This document shows, piece by piece, positions 1 to 11,600 of a stretch of 64,000 nt of DNA. Source of the stretch: Owenia fusiformis (Eukaryota > Annelida > Polychaeta > Sabellida > Oweniidae). The DNA is taken from NCBI GenBank assembly GCA_903813345.2, contig CAIIXF020000007.1, positions 31,793,564 through 31,857,563 of the forward strand, given 5' to 3'. Numbering within the stretch: the first letter of the stretch is position 1; the number at the start of each line of letters is the position of its first letter. A program made the position numbers and the translations under genes. The notes under the pieces were generated by a model. It was not told where the DNA came from, did no database searches, and saw nothing but the letters and a program-made list of their open reading frames with translations.

Positions 1-2873
1 CAACATTGGGTTTGGGCTTTTTACAAATGATCACCACACACTTACTTGGGAGAATTAACAAGTGTGGTCGCAACATTGGGTTTGGGCTTTTTACAAATGA
101 TCACCACACACTTACTTGGGAGAACTAACTAGTGTGGTCGCAACATTGGGTTTGGGCTATTTTACACCTGATCACCACGCACTTACTTGGAAGAACTAAC
201 TAGTGTGGTCGCAACATTGGGTTTGGGCTATTTTACACCTGATCACCACGCACTTACTTGGGAGAACTAACTAGTGTGGTCGCAACATTGGGTTTGCGCT
301 ATTTTACACCTGATCACCACGCACTTACTTGAAAGAACTAACTAGTGTGGTCGCAACATTGGGTTTGTGCTATTTTACACCTGATCACCACGCACTTACT
401 TGGAAGAACTAACTAGTGTGGTCGCAACATTGGGTTTGGGCTATTTTACACCTGATCACCACGCACTTACTTGGAAGAACTAACTAGTGTGGTCGCAACA
501 TTGGGTTTGGGCTATTTTACACCTGATCACCACGCACTTACTTGGGAGAACTAACTAGTGTGGTCGCAACATTGGGTTTGCGCTATTTTACACCTGATCA
601 CCACGCACTTACTTGAAAGAACTAACTAGTGTGGTCGCAACATTAATATTGGGTTTTGGCTATTTTACACCTGATCACCACGCACTTACTTGGAAGAACT
701 AACTAGTGTGGTCGCAACATTAATATTGGGTTTTGGCTATTTTACACCTGATCACCACGCACTTACTTGGAAGAACTAACTAGTGTGGTCGCAACATTGG
801 GTTTGGGCTTTTTACAAATGATCACCACACACTTACTTGGGAGAACTAACTAGTGTGGTCGCAACATTGGGTTTGGGCTATTTTACACCTGATCACTACG
901 CACTTACTTGGAAGAACTAACTAGTGTGGTCGCAACATTGGGTTTGGGCTATTTTACACCTGATCACCACGCACTTACTTGGGAGAACTAACAAGTGTGG
1001 TCGCAACATTGGGTTTGGGCTATTTTACACCTGATCACCACGCACTTACTTGGAGGAACTTAAAAGTGTGGTGCCAACACTGAACATTGGATTTGGGCTA
1101 TTTTACACCTGATCACCACGCACTTACTTGGAAGAACTAACTAGTGTGGTCGCAACATTAATATTGGGTTTTGGCTATTTTACACCTGATCACCACGCAC
1201 TTACTTGGAAGAACTAACTAGTGTGGTCGCAACATTGGATTTGGGCTATTTTACACCTGATCACCACGCACTTACTTGGAGGAACTTAAAAGTGTGGTGC
1301 CAACACTGAACATTGGATTTGGGCTATTTTACACTTGATCACCACGCACTTACTTGGAAGAACTAACTAGTGTGGTCGCAACATTGGGTTTGGGCTATTT
1401 TACACCTGATCACCACGCACTTACTTGGAAGAACTAACTAGTGTGGTCGCAACATTGGGTTTGGGCTATTTTACACCTGATCACCACGCACTTACTTGGA
1501 AGAACTAACAAGTGTGGTCGCAACATTGGGTTTGGGCTATTTTACACCCGATCACCACGCACTTACTTGGAAGAACTAACTAGTGTGGTCGCAACATTAA
1601 TATTGGGTTTTGGCTATTTTACACCTGATCACCACGCACTTACTTGGAAGAACTAACTAGTGTGGTCGCAACATTAATATTGGGTTTGGGCTATTAACAC
1701 CTGATCACCACGCACTTACTTGGAAGAACTAACTAGTGTGGTCGCAACATTGGGTTTGGGCTTTTTACAAATGATCACCACACACTTACTTGGGAGAACT
1801 AACTAGTGTGGTCGCAACATTGGGTTTGGGCTATTTTACACCTGATCACCACGCACTTACTTGGAAGAACTAACTAGTGTGGTCGCAACATTAATATTGG
1901 GTTTTGGGTATTTTACACCTGACCACCACGCACTTACTTGGAAGAACTAACTAGTGTGGTCGCAACATTAATATTGGGTTTTGGCTATTTTACACCTGAT
2001 CACCACGCACTTACTTGGAGGAACTTAAAAGTGTGGTGCCAACACTGAACATTGGATTTGGGCTATTTTACACCTGATCACCACGCACTTACTTGGAAGA
2101 ACTAACTAGTGTGGTCGCAACATTAATATTGGGTTTTGGCTATTTTACACCTGATCACCACGCACTTACTTGGAAGAACTAACTAGTGTGGTCGCAACAT
2201 TGGGTTTTGGCTTTTTACAAATGATCACCACACACTTACTTGGGAGAACTAACTAGTGTGGTCGCAACATTGGGTTTGGGCTATTTTACACCTGATCACC
2301 ACGCACTTACTTGGAAGAACTAACTAGTGTGGTTGCAACATTGGGTTTGGGCTATTTTACACCTGATCACCACGCACTTACTTGGAAGAACTAACAAATG
2401 TGGTCGCAACATTGGGATTGGACTATTTTACACCTGATCACCACGCACTTACTTGGAGGAACTTAAAAGTGTGGTGCCAACACTGAACATTGGATTTGGG
2501 CTATTTTACACCTGATCACCACGCACTTACTTGGAGGAACTTAAAAGTGTGGTGCCAACACTGAACATTGGATTTGGGCTATTTTACACCTGATCACCAC
2601 ACACTTACTTGGAGGAACTTAAAAGTGTGGTGCCAACACTGAACATTGGATTTGGGCTATTTTACACCTGATCACCACGCACTTACTTGGAAGAACTAAC
2701 TAGTGTGGTCGCAACATTGGGTTTGGGCTATTTTACACCCGATCACCACGCACTTACTTGGAAGAACTAACTAGTGTGGTCGCAACATTGGGTTTGGGCT
2801 ATTAACACCTGATCACCACGCACTTACTTGGAAGAACTAACTAGTGTGGTCGCAACATTGGGTTGGGCCAGAG
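1..2873. repeat. Tandem repeat array (~70-78 bp units, about 40 copies)
   Basis: Head-to-tail repeats, each holding a GTGTGGTCGCAACATT block, a TTTTACACCTGATCACCACG block and CACTTACTTGG. Unit classes are interleaved: 70-71 bp basic units, ~76 bp units with an extra TAATATT, and 78 bp units with GGAACTTAAAAGTGTGGTGCC (period 78 bp between 2457, 2535 and 2613). Another variant reads TTTTACAAATGATCACCACAC. GTGTGGT and ACCACGCAC within a unit could pair as a short stem. The array starts before the window and ends near 2873. It lies in the 3' part of the aldo/keto reductase gene, probably in an intron. Short open frames in it are by-products of the repeat. Confidence 0.97.
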
Positions 2874-3145
2874 TAAAATGGAGAGCTAGTCTTGAAATGT
2901 CAACCTTTTTCTCCTGAAAGAAAAAAACACTATCTCTAGATTCAAATCTGACTTATTCGAAGTTGATGTTGAACATCCTCAATCCTTTGACTTAAAAACT
3001 CCTTAATCACGGGCAACTTGATCACACGGTAGACAGACTATTTTATCACTATGTATGCTACTTTCGTTTTTTTTGAAACAATCGTATCGGTACAATTTGA
3101 AGATTTAGGAATAGAAACGTGTTAAAGAGGAACATTTATACATAC
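2874..3145. other. Non-coding spacer in the reductase gene
   Basis: AT-rich sequence between the tandem array and the last visible reductase exon. I see no further reductase exon here, so the C-terminal coding exon(s) should lie left of the window. Confidence 0.6.
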
Positions 3146-4895
3146 CTTACAATATGCAGCAGCCTTTGCGCATTGTTCCTTAATATGAGGTAAGGCAGGG
3201 TGCCAGGCAGGTGGCCCTCGATCACTTAGGAGCCCCATGGACACTGGAGAGGCGTTTATAACACCGACACCTTTACTCTGAATAAAATACAAAATTAGCC
3301 TATCATTATAACGTAATAGATGATCATCCATGCAACATAAAGAAAATGTAAACTGTAGATTATAAGTATAAACAGGGCATTAAAATATCAACACCTGGTT
3401 ACAAGTGTAAAAATTGGATCCAAAAAATCAATTTAGAATATCAATTTCTTGACCTTTCGAAAGTCATTGAAGGTCAAAATCCAAAATCTCAAATTAAATC
3501 TAAAGTCAGAACTGGTAAATGATTTTGTAAACAAATTCGGTCAATTTGAAGCAAGTTGAAAAAAGGCTTTTTTTACCTTTTTGGTAACAGATATTGCAGA
3601 AATATATATAGTACATGTATGTTGACAGTAAAAATTTGAAGTCAGTCAGTTTAATTGTTATGATATTGGAAGTTGCAAGAATCTGTTACAGACGCCGAAC
3701 GCCGAATACCAATTACCAAACGCTGAATACCATCCACAAAGAAATAAAGACTATAACAACATGTCACCACTTCTGGATGTAATTAGCGTCAAAAGAATCC
3801 TGTTTAATTTTCACGTACGAATGTGTATACAATTTTGTATATGACTACAACTGAAAAACTACGAGGGCGTGAAGCTTGGTGCAAGAATAAGAATAATGTC
3901 AATAGTCTGTCTGACTTTTCTGGTTTACCTTGAAATAACCAATATGTTCTTGTAGTGAGTTGTCATTCATACTCCCGTGGCAGTATGTCAAGATTGTGTC
4001 AATTTTCACAGTTGAACGCTCCAGTATTTCCCTTAATAAAAATGTAAACATATTGACATTTTTTAACATGCATACATCTGACTTCGAGATCACGTTGATT
4101 ATGATTTCTTCGTTTATATACTTCATCTTTCTATCCATTTGTGAATTTTAAAGTTTTACCAAATTAAATAATGAATATATCTGACGATATATCATGGATA
4201 TAGCCTATGGCGACAATTGACAACCCCACAAAATTACGTCGCCAAAAGCAAAGCATATGTTAGACTATGTTGTCTATTCTGATAATATATAGAACATATA
4301 ATTGTAAATCGGGCGATATACAAATACTCAAACAATACACGGGTATATCGAAATATATTGTGATACAAGTATAGAAAAATTGTATTATAGAATATTTACT
4401 TGAAATTTCCTAAGGGGTACCCCGTGATACCTATAAACCGGGCTTTGCCACTGTCCTTCGCCTTTTGTAAAGCAGGCAGTGTCTCATTTATGATAATGTC
4501 CAACGATGGTGCGAACTCCATATCGTGTACCTGAAAAGTGAAGGCGAGTATGGCGGCTGTGGTAGCTGTGGATAGAAGTTGATTTTCATTGGTTTATTAT
4601 TTCAGATTGGTCCCATTGAAATATTTTAAGATGGAAAAATTGAATAGATTGTGCCATGTTAAATTCCCATTGGAATTTTTCTTTTCTAGCTTTAAAGATC
4701 AAATGAAAAAAATATTGAATCACAAATTCATTTTGGACAGAGGCATTCGTTTGCAACATATTGCTGTTTTGTGGATACTTTTCTATTGCAAATTATAGCA
4801 AAAAATGCTTATTCCTAATGCATTGACTTCGACTTTACTTTGCTGAGTAAAGAAAAAACATAAAAATGATACACTGCAAATCCTTAATTGCTAAC

Positions 4896-5030
4896 CTGTA
4901 TGACATCTATATACGTCAATCCAAGTCGTTCGAGACTTTCATCAACACTTCGTAGAGTTCTTTCTGCAGAAAAATCAAACGTCTCTGAAACCTCCGGTAA
5001 ATATCTTCCAACCTTTGTTGTTAAATAATA
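4896..5030 (-). CDS. Aldo/keto reductase exon 3, downstream piece
   Basis: Encodes the part beginning YLTTKVGRYLPEV and ending RLGLTYIDVIQ, followed by a GTTAGC donor. It has no acceptor of its own: its 5' side (5029-5030, TA) abuts the transposon end at 5031. It supplies the catalytic lysine. Confidence 0.9.
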
Positions 5031-5055
5031 CACAGCAAATATTTCCCAATGTTGA
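5031..5055 (+). repeat. Left terminal inverted repeat
   Basis: 25 bp starting CACAGCAAATATTTCCCAA. Pairs with 30007-30031 with one mismatch (T versus G at position 20). Preceded by TA at 5029-5030. Confidence 0.95.
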
Positions 5056-5425
5056 TTTAACAAAAAATCAACCTTGATTCAACATTGATCTTCTCAAGCA
5101 TTGAAAAAGCAATATTTGCCCAAGTGTTATTTCAGTGCTGAATCAAGCTTGATTCAGGCTTGAAAAAATCAATGCTAAATCAAGGTTGAGAATATTTTGG
5201 GTAAATCAAGGCTAAATCAATGTTAAATCAAGCTTAAAATAAGCTTAATCAAGGCTGAGGATATTAATGCTAAATCAAGGTTGATGATATTTTGGGTAAA
5301 ATTATGGTTGAATAAATGATCAATCAAGCTTAAAGTAAGCTTAATAAAGGTTTAGGATTAATACTAAATTAAGGACTGATTTAATAATAAATCAAGCTTG
5401 AAACAAGCTAATTAAGTTAGAAGAT
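5045..5425. repeat. Left subterminal repeat cluster
   Basis: Many direct and inverted copies of ATCAAGCTT, AATCAAGGTTGA and GCTAAATCAA in about 380 bp, including palindromic AATCAAGCTTGATT near 5142-5155. The same vocabulary occurs at the right end and not elsewhere. In CACTA elements such repeats are the sites bound by an accessory protein; that role is inferred here. Confidence 0.9.
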
Positions 5426-5691
5426 GTTTAATGCTAATTCTATGTTTTTTTTATTCAAAAACATAATAAACACACAATTTTATCGAAATATATATTATAA
5501 TTTATTTTCCCATAACTTATTTACATTGAATTTAGTATGTAAGTACTACTAGTATATCTATTTGGCCTGCTCGCTATCTCTGTGATTCTCTCTTTAAGTA
5601 TTTGTGTAACAAAGGAACACATTTGTTTCGGAAATGATCAGCAGTCTCTATAATATTGTCAAAGTTGCAGCACAGAAGGATATACTACTCT

Positions 5692-8600
5692 CTATTCGTC
5701 TGAAGTCCTTGTATTTGTCATGGCGATGGCTTCTGTTTGGATCTTTTTAAGGTCCTCCCATCTTGTGTGGTAACTGGAATTATGAATGTCCTATACATTA
5801 ATACACTGTAAGTATAATATTCTTTACCAATATTATTACAAAATTATGCATAAGCATTCTACTTATTATTACTTATCATGTTACATGTGTTATCTTTATT
5901 ACTTTTGACTCAATGTGTAGACTTCAAAGGTTAAAAAAGTAATATTTATCAAGTTCAATAATTTTGAATTCTATTACCATTGGAGTAAGATTGCTGGCAT
6001 ATAGGGCACCATATATAGGAATTACAAAAGTTGTATTTATTAGAAGTGTGTAAATTAAATAAGTTTAAAAAGTCCATATTGCCCATTTACACTTACCGTT
6101 GAGCAACTCCTTTGACATCCTCAAAGAAGGATGTTGAATCCTTTAGGCCTTTGTTGCCTTCTACACTTTCCCATAATTGGGACATATCTGTTGCCTTCCT
6201 CTGAAAGAAGTATTTGATTCCATATTCAAAATGCCCTTTGTATGCAACATTCAGAAAAGGAAAGTGAATGCTTCCACGCTCTCAATGTCTATCTATATAC
6301 TCTAGGAGCTAGCAAACATTTATAAGACATCTCGAGTACAAAAGGGTTGAGGCCTGTAATTAGTAGATGGGTTTCTAACATCCCCAAAAAGGCAACTCTT
6401 AAGTGACAAATTTGGGGCTACCACCAGGGGGCGCTTTTTGAAATGCCCCTAAAATTAGTTTTAAATGACATCTCGAGTACATCAATGAAACCTTTGTCAA
6501 AATGTTCCTTTGGACCCTCTGAAACATTATGAGTCCTTAAGAGTAGCCAATTTTGGGGTTTAACCCATTTCTGAGTGAGTTAAAGGTCACCATGGATACA
6601 GCCACACACAATCAAAATGCTGTATCAGAGCCATGTGAAGTTGAATAAATTTGATATTCTGATATATCCATAAAATATGTAAGAAGACCTTTCTAACAAG
6701 TCATAATACATCAATATATGACAACTGAATCCAGAGATATTGAACTTTTTGCATCAATTTTGATCTGAAAATGAACATTTTCAAGTCTCGTCTAATTTGC
6801 ATTCATAGCTTCAGGCAAAAGGTGACAACTTAAACAGCTCAAAATAGTATTCCAAGAACATTTCCAAGGTTTGTGTAATATTGTAATACAACTATATAAT
6901 GCTGAATCACTATTTTGTAATTTAAATATGACGTTATAGTGCCCTACCCCTTCAAAATAGAGGAAAGCAGGCACAGTCAATGTAATCATTTTGCAGCATT
7001 AAGTTGGAAACATGTAGCACTAGAAAGTGAATCAATGCATCCAAAGCATCTTCATATGTTGCTTTACATTGTAATTTATGTCTTACTAGAATATTGGATT
7101 CTCCACATTTTATATGTAAGTTGTTGATATAGTGCCTCTCTTAAAATGAAATCAGTGAAATATTATGTAATCATGCAGTCTAAATATTATAATTATAACA
7201 ATGTTTATAAGAAATCCTCACTCTCTGATGTGTCTATGTTTCTCACTCTCTGATAAGTCCATGTCCCACACGTGTCTAAAAATAACAAGCGATATTCAAA
7301 GGAAGTCATGTGACATCCGTTAAATATCAAATGATATTCACTAGTCACGACTTTGTTCCATGTAATTTCAAGTTAATGTAGTTGTGGGAGTACATTGTTA
7401 TGGTTAATCAGACATCAATAGTTTGTTGTTCCATTAATGTAAGTGAGGAATATATTAGTGAATAATAAAACAAATATTTAATTCTATTTTCAGTGAATAC
7501 CTGTGACACTTTTACAAGATGATATTCCACTAGCCCTTAGGGATTTCTGGAATATTATTTGTGAAAGAGGTACAAATATTCACCTCAATAGAATTAAGTA
7601 TTTGTATTTTACTATTTCACTGTCAGATTCTCCTTGTACTGGAAATAATAGGTGAAATCAACGGAAGTCCAAGTCTAGCATCAAATATCAAATGATATTC
7701 ACCAGTCACGACTTGGTCCCGTATTATTTCAATTTTGTATAGCCCAGGAGCACATTGTTGTGATTGATTAGACATCAGTTATTATTCAAGGAATGTGAGT
7801 GAGGAATATAACAGTGAATAGTAAAACAAATATTTAATTCTATTGAGGTGAATAAATGTGGCACTTTCACAAGATGATATTCCATTAGCCCTTCGGGCTT
7901 CGTGGAATATCACTTGTGAAAGATATAAAGGTTATTTAATGGAATCGAAGGTTTTTGATACAGGGTATATCTGAGGGAAATACAATATATCTACCCAAGG
8001 GACAGGAGGAACCGAGGGTTGATATAATGTATTCACCTAGGGATATACCCTGTATCAAAAATGGAGCATTTAAAGGGGCAACAAGGCCTGTAGAGAGAAA
8101 ATTCGAAATTTGTTACTTTTTTGATCTATCAGGTCAACATTTGGCTTAACACCTTCTTTGGCATACCTATTTTCTTGTAAAATGTATGGATAAACTATCA
8201 ATTTCAGCATTAAGAAGTGTAAATTCAATTAAATGATTCTATAAAGGGAGTCCCACTTATAGATTTTTAAGATCTACTATGTTTCAAGAGGAATATCAGC
8301 TGAAATAGATTTCAAATAGTGTTCATCCAGGGGGTTTCTTTGTAGATAATAAAAATATAAGTAAGTCTTGATGAAATATCCAAACTTAAATATATTTTGA
8401 CACTGGTTCATGATTGTTGAATTGCACTAATTGTTTCACCTTTAAACTGAGATTATGAGGAATAAAAGCAAAGTCCCCTGGCTCAGTATCTACCCCCTGA
8501 ATTTTTGATGTTGTAGATCAGATGAGCGGGTGATATATATATCATCCGCTCACATCACATATCAATTATATTCCTGCGTGTTATTTACCTATAACACTAC

Positions 8601-11600
8601 TAAGGGTGGAATAAAGACAGGTATTCACCTCAATAGAATAGACTAAATGCGAGTAGAAATTATCTTGACTTACGACATTAAAGATTTAAAATTCAAAAAT
8701 ATCTTTCTTGTGTTGGGCAGATAATATTTTATTTTACTGGACATTTGTATAACTATCAAACACATAAGGGTAATATGAAAAGTGAACCACTAAAACTAAT
8801 GAATATTCAAGTTTACAAGAACTTTGTAATACCCTGCTATGTTATTTTCCCCAAATTACCCACCTAGTGGCGAAACTGGTAACTACCTTCTCACATCTGA
8901 GTAATTAAATATTTGTAAAATATTTGACGGAACGAATTGTTGAAGAGGGCCCCTTAGTTCTCATCATCTTACCATATTGCAGTTCTCATTCCCGGTCCAC
9001 ATTAAGCCACAAAGCATCGGAGAAGAGAAGAACAGAATGCTTTTATTAAGATCGCACAAGCATACTGGAAACGGCCTTCACTATGTTAAGTTCACATTGA
9101 TTGAAATACAGATCTCAACATTTAAGGTATATGCCTCAAATGACATGGGACACAATTTAAATCTTGTTACTCAGATGAAAAATATTAATAGTTATATAAT
9201 GTTTATAACATGCCTTTGTCTGGATTGCATGAAACATTAGTATTCTATTATAATACATGTACTATATTGAAAACTTATATATGTTATATAAAAGGTGTAT
9301 GAGTCCTATATTCTAGTAAAAGATAAATTACAATGTCAAACAACATATGAAGATGCTTTGGATGCATTGATTCACTTTCTAGTGCTACATGTTTCCAACT
9401 TAATGCTGCAAAATGATTACATTGACTATGCCTGCTTTCCTCTATATTGAAGGGGTAGGGCACTATACGTCATATTTAAATTACAAAATAGTGATTCAGC
9501 ATTATATAGTTGTATTACAATATTACAAAAACCTTGGAAATGTTCTTGGAATACTATTTTGAGCTGTTTAAGCTGTCACCTTTTGCCTGAAGCTACGAAT
9601 GCAAATTAGACGAGACTTAAAAATGTTCATTTTTAGATCAAAATTGACGCAAAAAGTTCAATATCTCTGGATTAAGTTGTCATATATTGATGTATTATGA
9701 CTTGTTAGAAAGGTCTTCTTACATATTTTATGGATATATCAGAATATCAAATATATTCAAGTTCACAAGGCTCTGATACAGCATTTTGATTGTGTGTGGC
9801 TGTATCCATGGTGACCTTTAACTCACTCAGAAATGGGTTAAACCCCAAAATTGGCTACTCTTAAGGACTCATAATGTTTCAGAGGGTCCAAAGGAACATT
9901 TTGACAAAGGTTTCATTGATGTACTCGAGATGTCATTTAAAACTGATTTTAGGGGCATTTCAAAAAGTGCCCCCTGGTGGTAGCCCCAAATTTGTCACTT
10001 AAGAGTTGCCTTTTTGGGGATGTTAGACCCACATCTACTAATTACAGGCCTCAAACCTTTTGTACTCGAGATGTCTTATAAATGTTTGCTAGCTCCTAGA
10101 GTAATACATTTGTTGACACATTCAAAGAAGTTATTTCACATTAGGCCTACTTTTCAAATTATTGTTAAATGTTCATTGTTAATTAACTGATTCTTCAATG
10201 GATATATTAACTAGATCACCTATAGGCTGTATAGTGTATAGTACCCCAGACAACTTCAATGGAACAACTATTCTTCTTGAAATTTTTAAGATTCATTCTG
10301 GAGGCAATTTCCAACATGGAAAACTGTATTTTATTGACACTGAAGTGTTTTTAAAAAAAAGCTATCAAAATCATAAGATTATGAATTTTGATACAATATT
10401 TAATTTACAAGTTGGAAATTGTCTCCAGAATAAATCATGAAAATGTCAATAAGAATGGATGTTCCATTGCAAATATAGATTAAAAACATGACTGCATCAT
10501 TGAACCTGTTCTAATAATTGTATTTTCCAATGCTATAATACTCACCATTGCCATGAGGCATTGCTGCACATCCTCTTCTGAAGAGGTGCCAGTTGGAATG
10601 TTACTAAATACAGCTCTTCTTAGGTGTAGTAATGTTTTACCCTGCATATGCTTGCCCTTTTGGTGCATCTAAAAGTAAAAGAATTGTGAATCATGAATGA
10701 ATATGCTGTATTGGATATTCAATTTTCTTACCATAAATCTTATCTGAATAAAATCAGAATAGAATAAGATTCCTCCCTGCAGTCATTCACTACATATTTC
10801 ACGTTCATATCACATGTTTGTATTTTATAAAGTAACAAGTATTTCATTAATTGTACAACCAGTTTTCTCCTTTGAAGTTTGTTAATTTTTATTGCATGAT
10901 TAAATTATACACATGTTTTATAAAATGTATAATATAAACTACAACGTTACTGTAAAAAATAAAAACGTCTGCGTTTGAAGATTTGAATGGAATATGGCAT
11001 TTTGTAAGACATTTTCTCTTAAATTACAACTCTTTAAATGACTATATAGTATATACCTTGTTTTTTGTTGCAGAACGATAATAAACCATTCTTTCTCTAA
11101 TATACGTGAGGCATTTGTTTATACACACAGAACTCGTTCTTCTGCGGTCCTCGCCCATCATATCTTTCACTAAGCGCTGCAATCAAAAATAGACACATTT
11201 GAATAATAAGTGTAGAAAAGTAGGGATGATCAAGAGAGGGAGAAGTGGGTAAATAGTGATATCATACAAGAGAGGAAGAAATGGTAAAATAAATATGTAT
11301 ATCATACACGAGAGGGAGAAGTGGGGTAAAGGGAGAGATCATACAAAAGAGGGAGAAGTGGGCAATGTTGTGATCATATCATACATGAGAGGGAGAAATA
11401 GGCAAATAGTGAGATCATAGAAGAGAGGGAGAAGTGGGAAAATGGTGAGGTCATACATTGTATTACAAGAGAGCGATATGTGGACAAATGGTGAGGTAAT
11501 GCCAGAGAGGGAGAAGTGGGTAAATGGGGAGATCATACAAGAGAGTGAGAAGTTTGCAAATAGTGAGACCATACATGAGAGGGAGATTTGGGCAATTGGT

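Larger units (their letters stand above)
6300..10101. mobile_element. Nested 3.8-kb element with ~760-bp terminal inverted repeats
   Basis: Sequence from 6300 (CTCTAGGAGCTAGC) to about 7060 is the near-perfect reverse complement of 9341-10101 (ending GCTAGCTCCTAGAG). TA dinucleotides flank it at 6298-6299 and 10102-10103, suggesting a TA target duplication. It sits in intron 5 of the accessory gene. The ~2.3-kb middle has no recognisable transposase but contains two diverged direct copies (about 7305-7600 and 7672-7935) sharing AATATCAAATGATATTCAC and AAACAAATATTTAATTCTATT. Confidence 0.85.

Noticed and set aside
1-2873. CRISPR-like array
   Set aside because: Units are contiguous and wholly similar with no unique spacers, in a eukaryotic intron-rich context.
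7955-8149. A 64-codon plus-strand frame in the nested element
   Set aside because: It overlaps the TTTTTGATACAGGGTATATC hairpin and has no family resemblance or splice context.
11057-11176. A BEN or similar DNA-binding domain in the accessory protein
   Set aside because: The spacing of basic and hydrophobic residues is only loosely reminiscent; I could not align the key positions.
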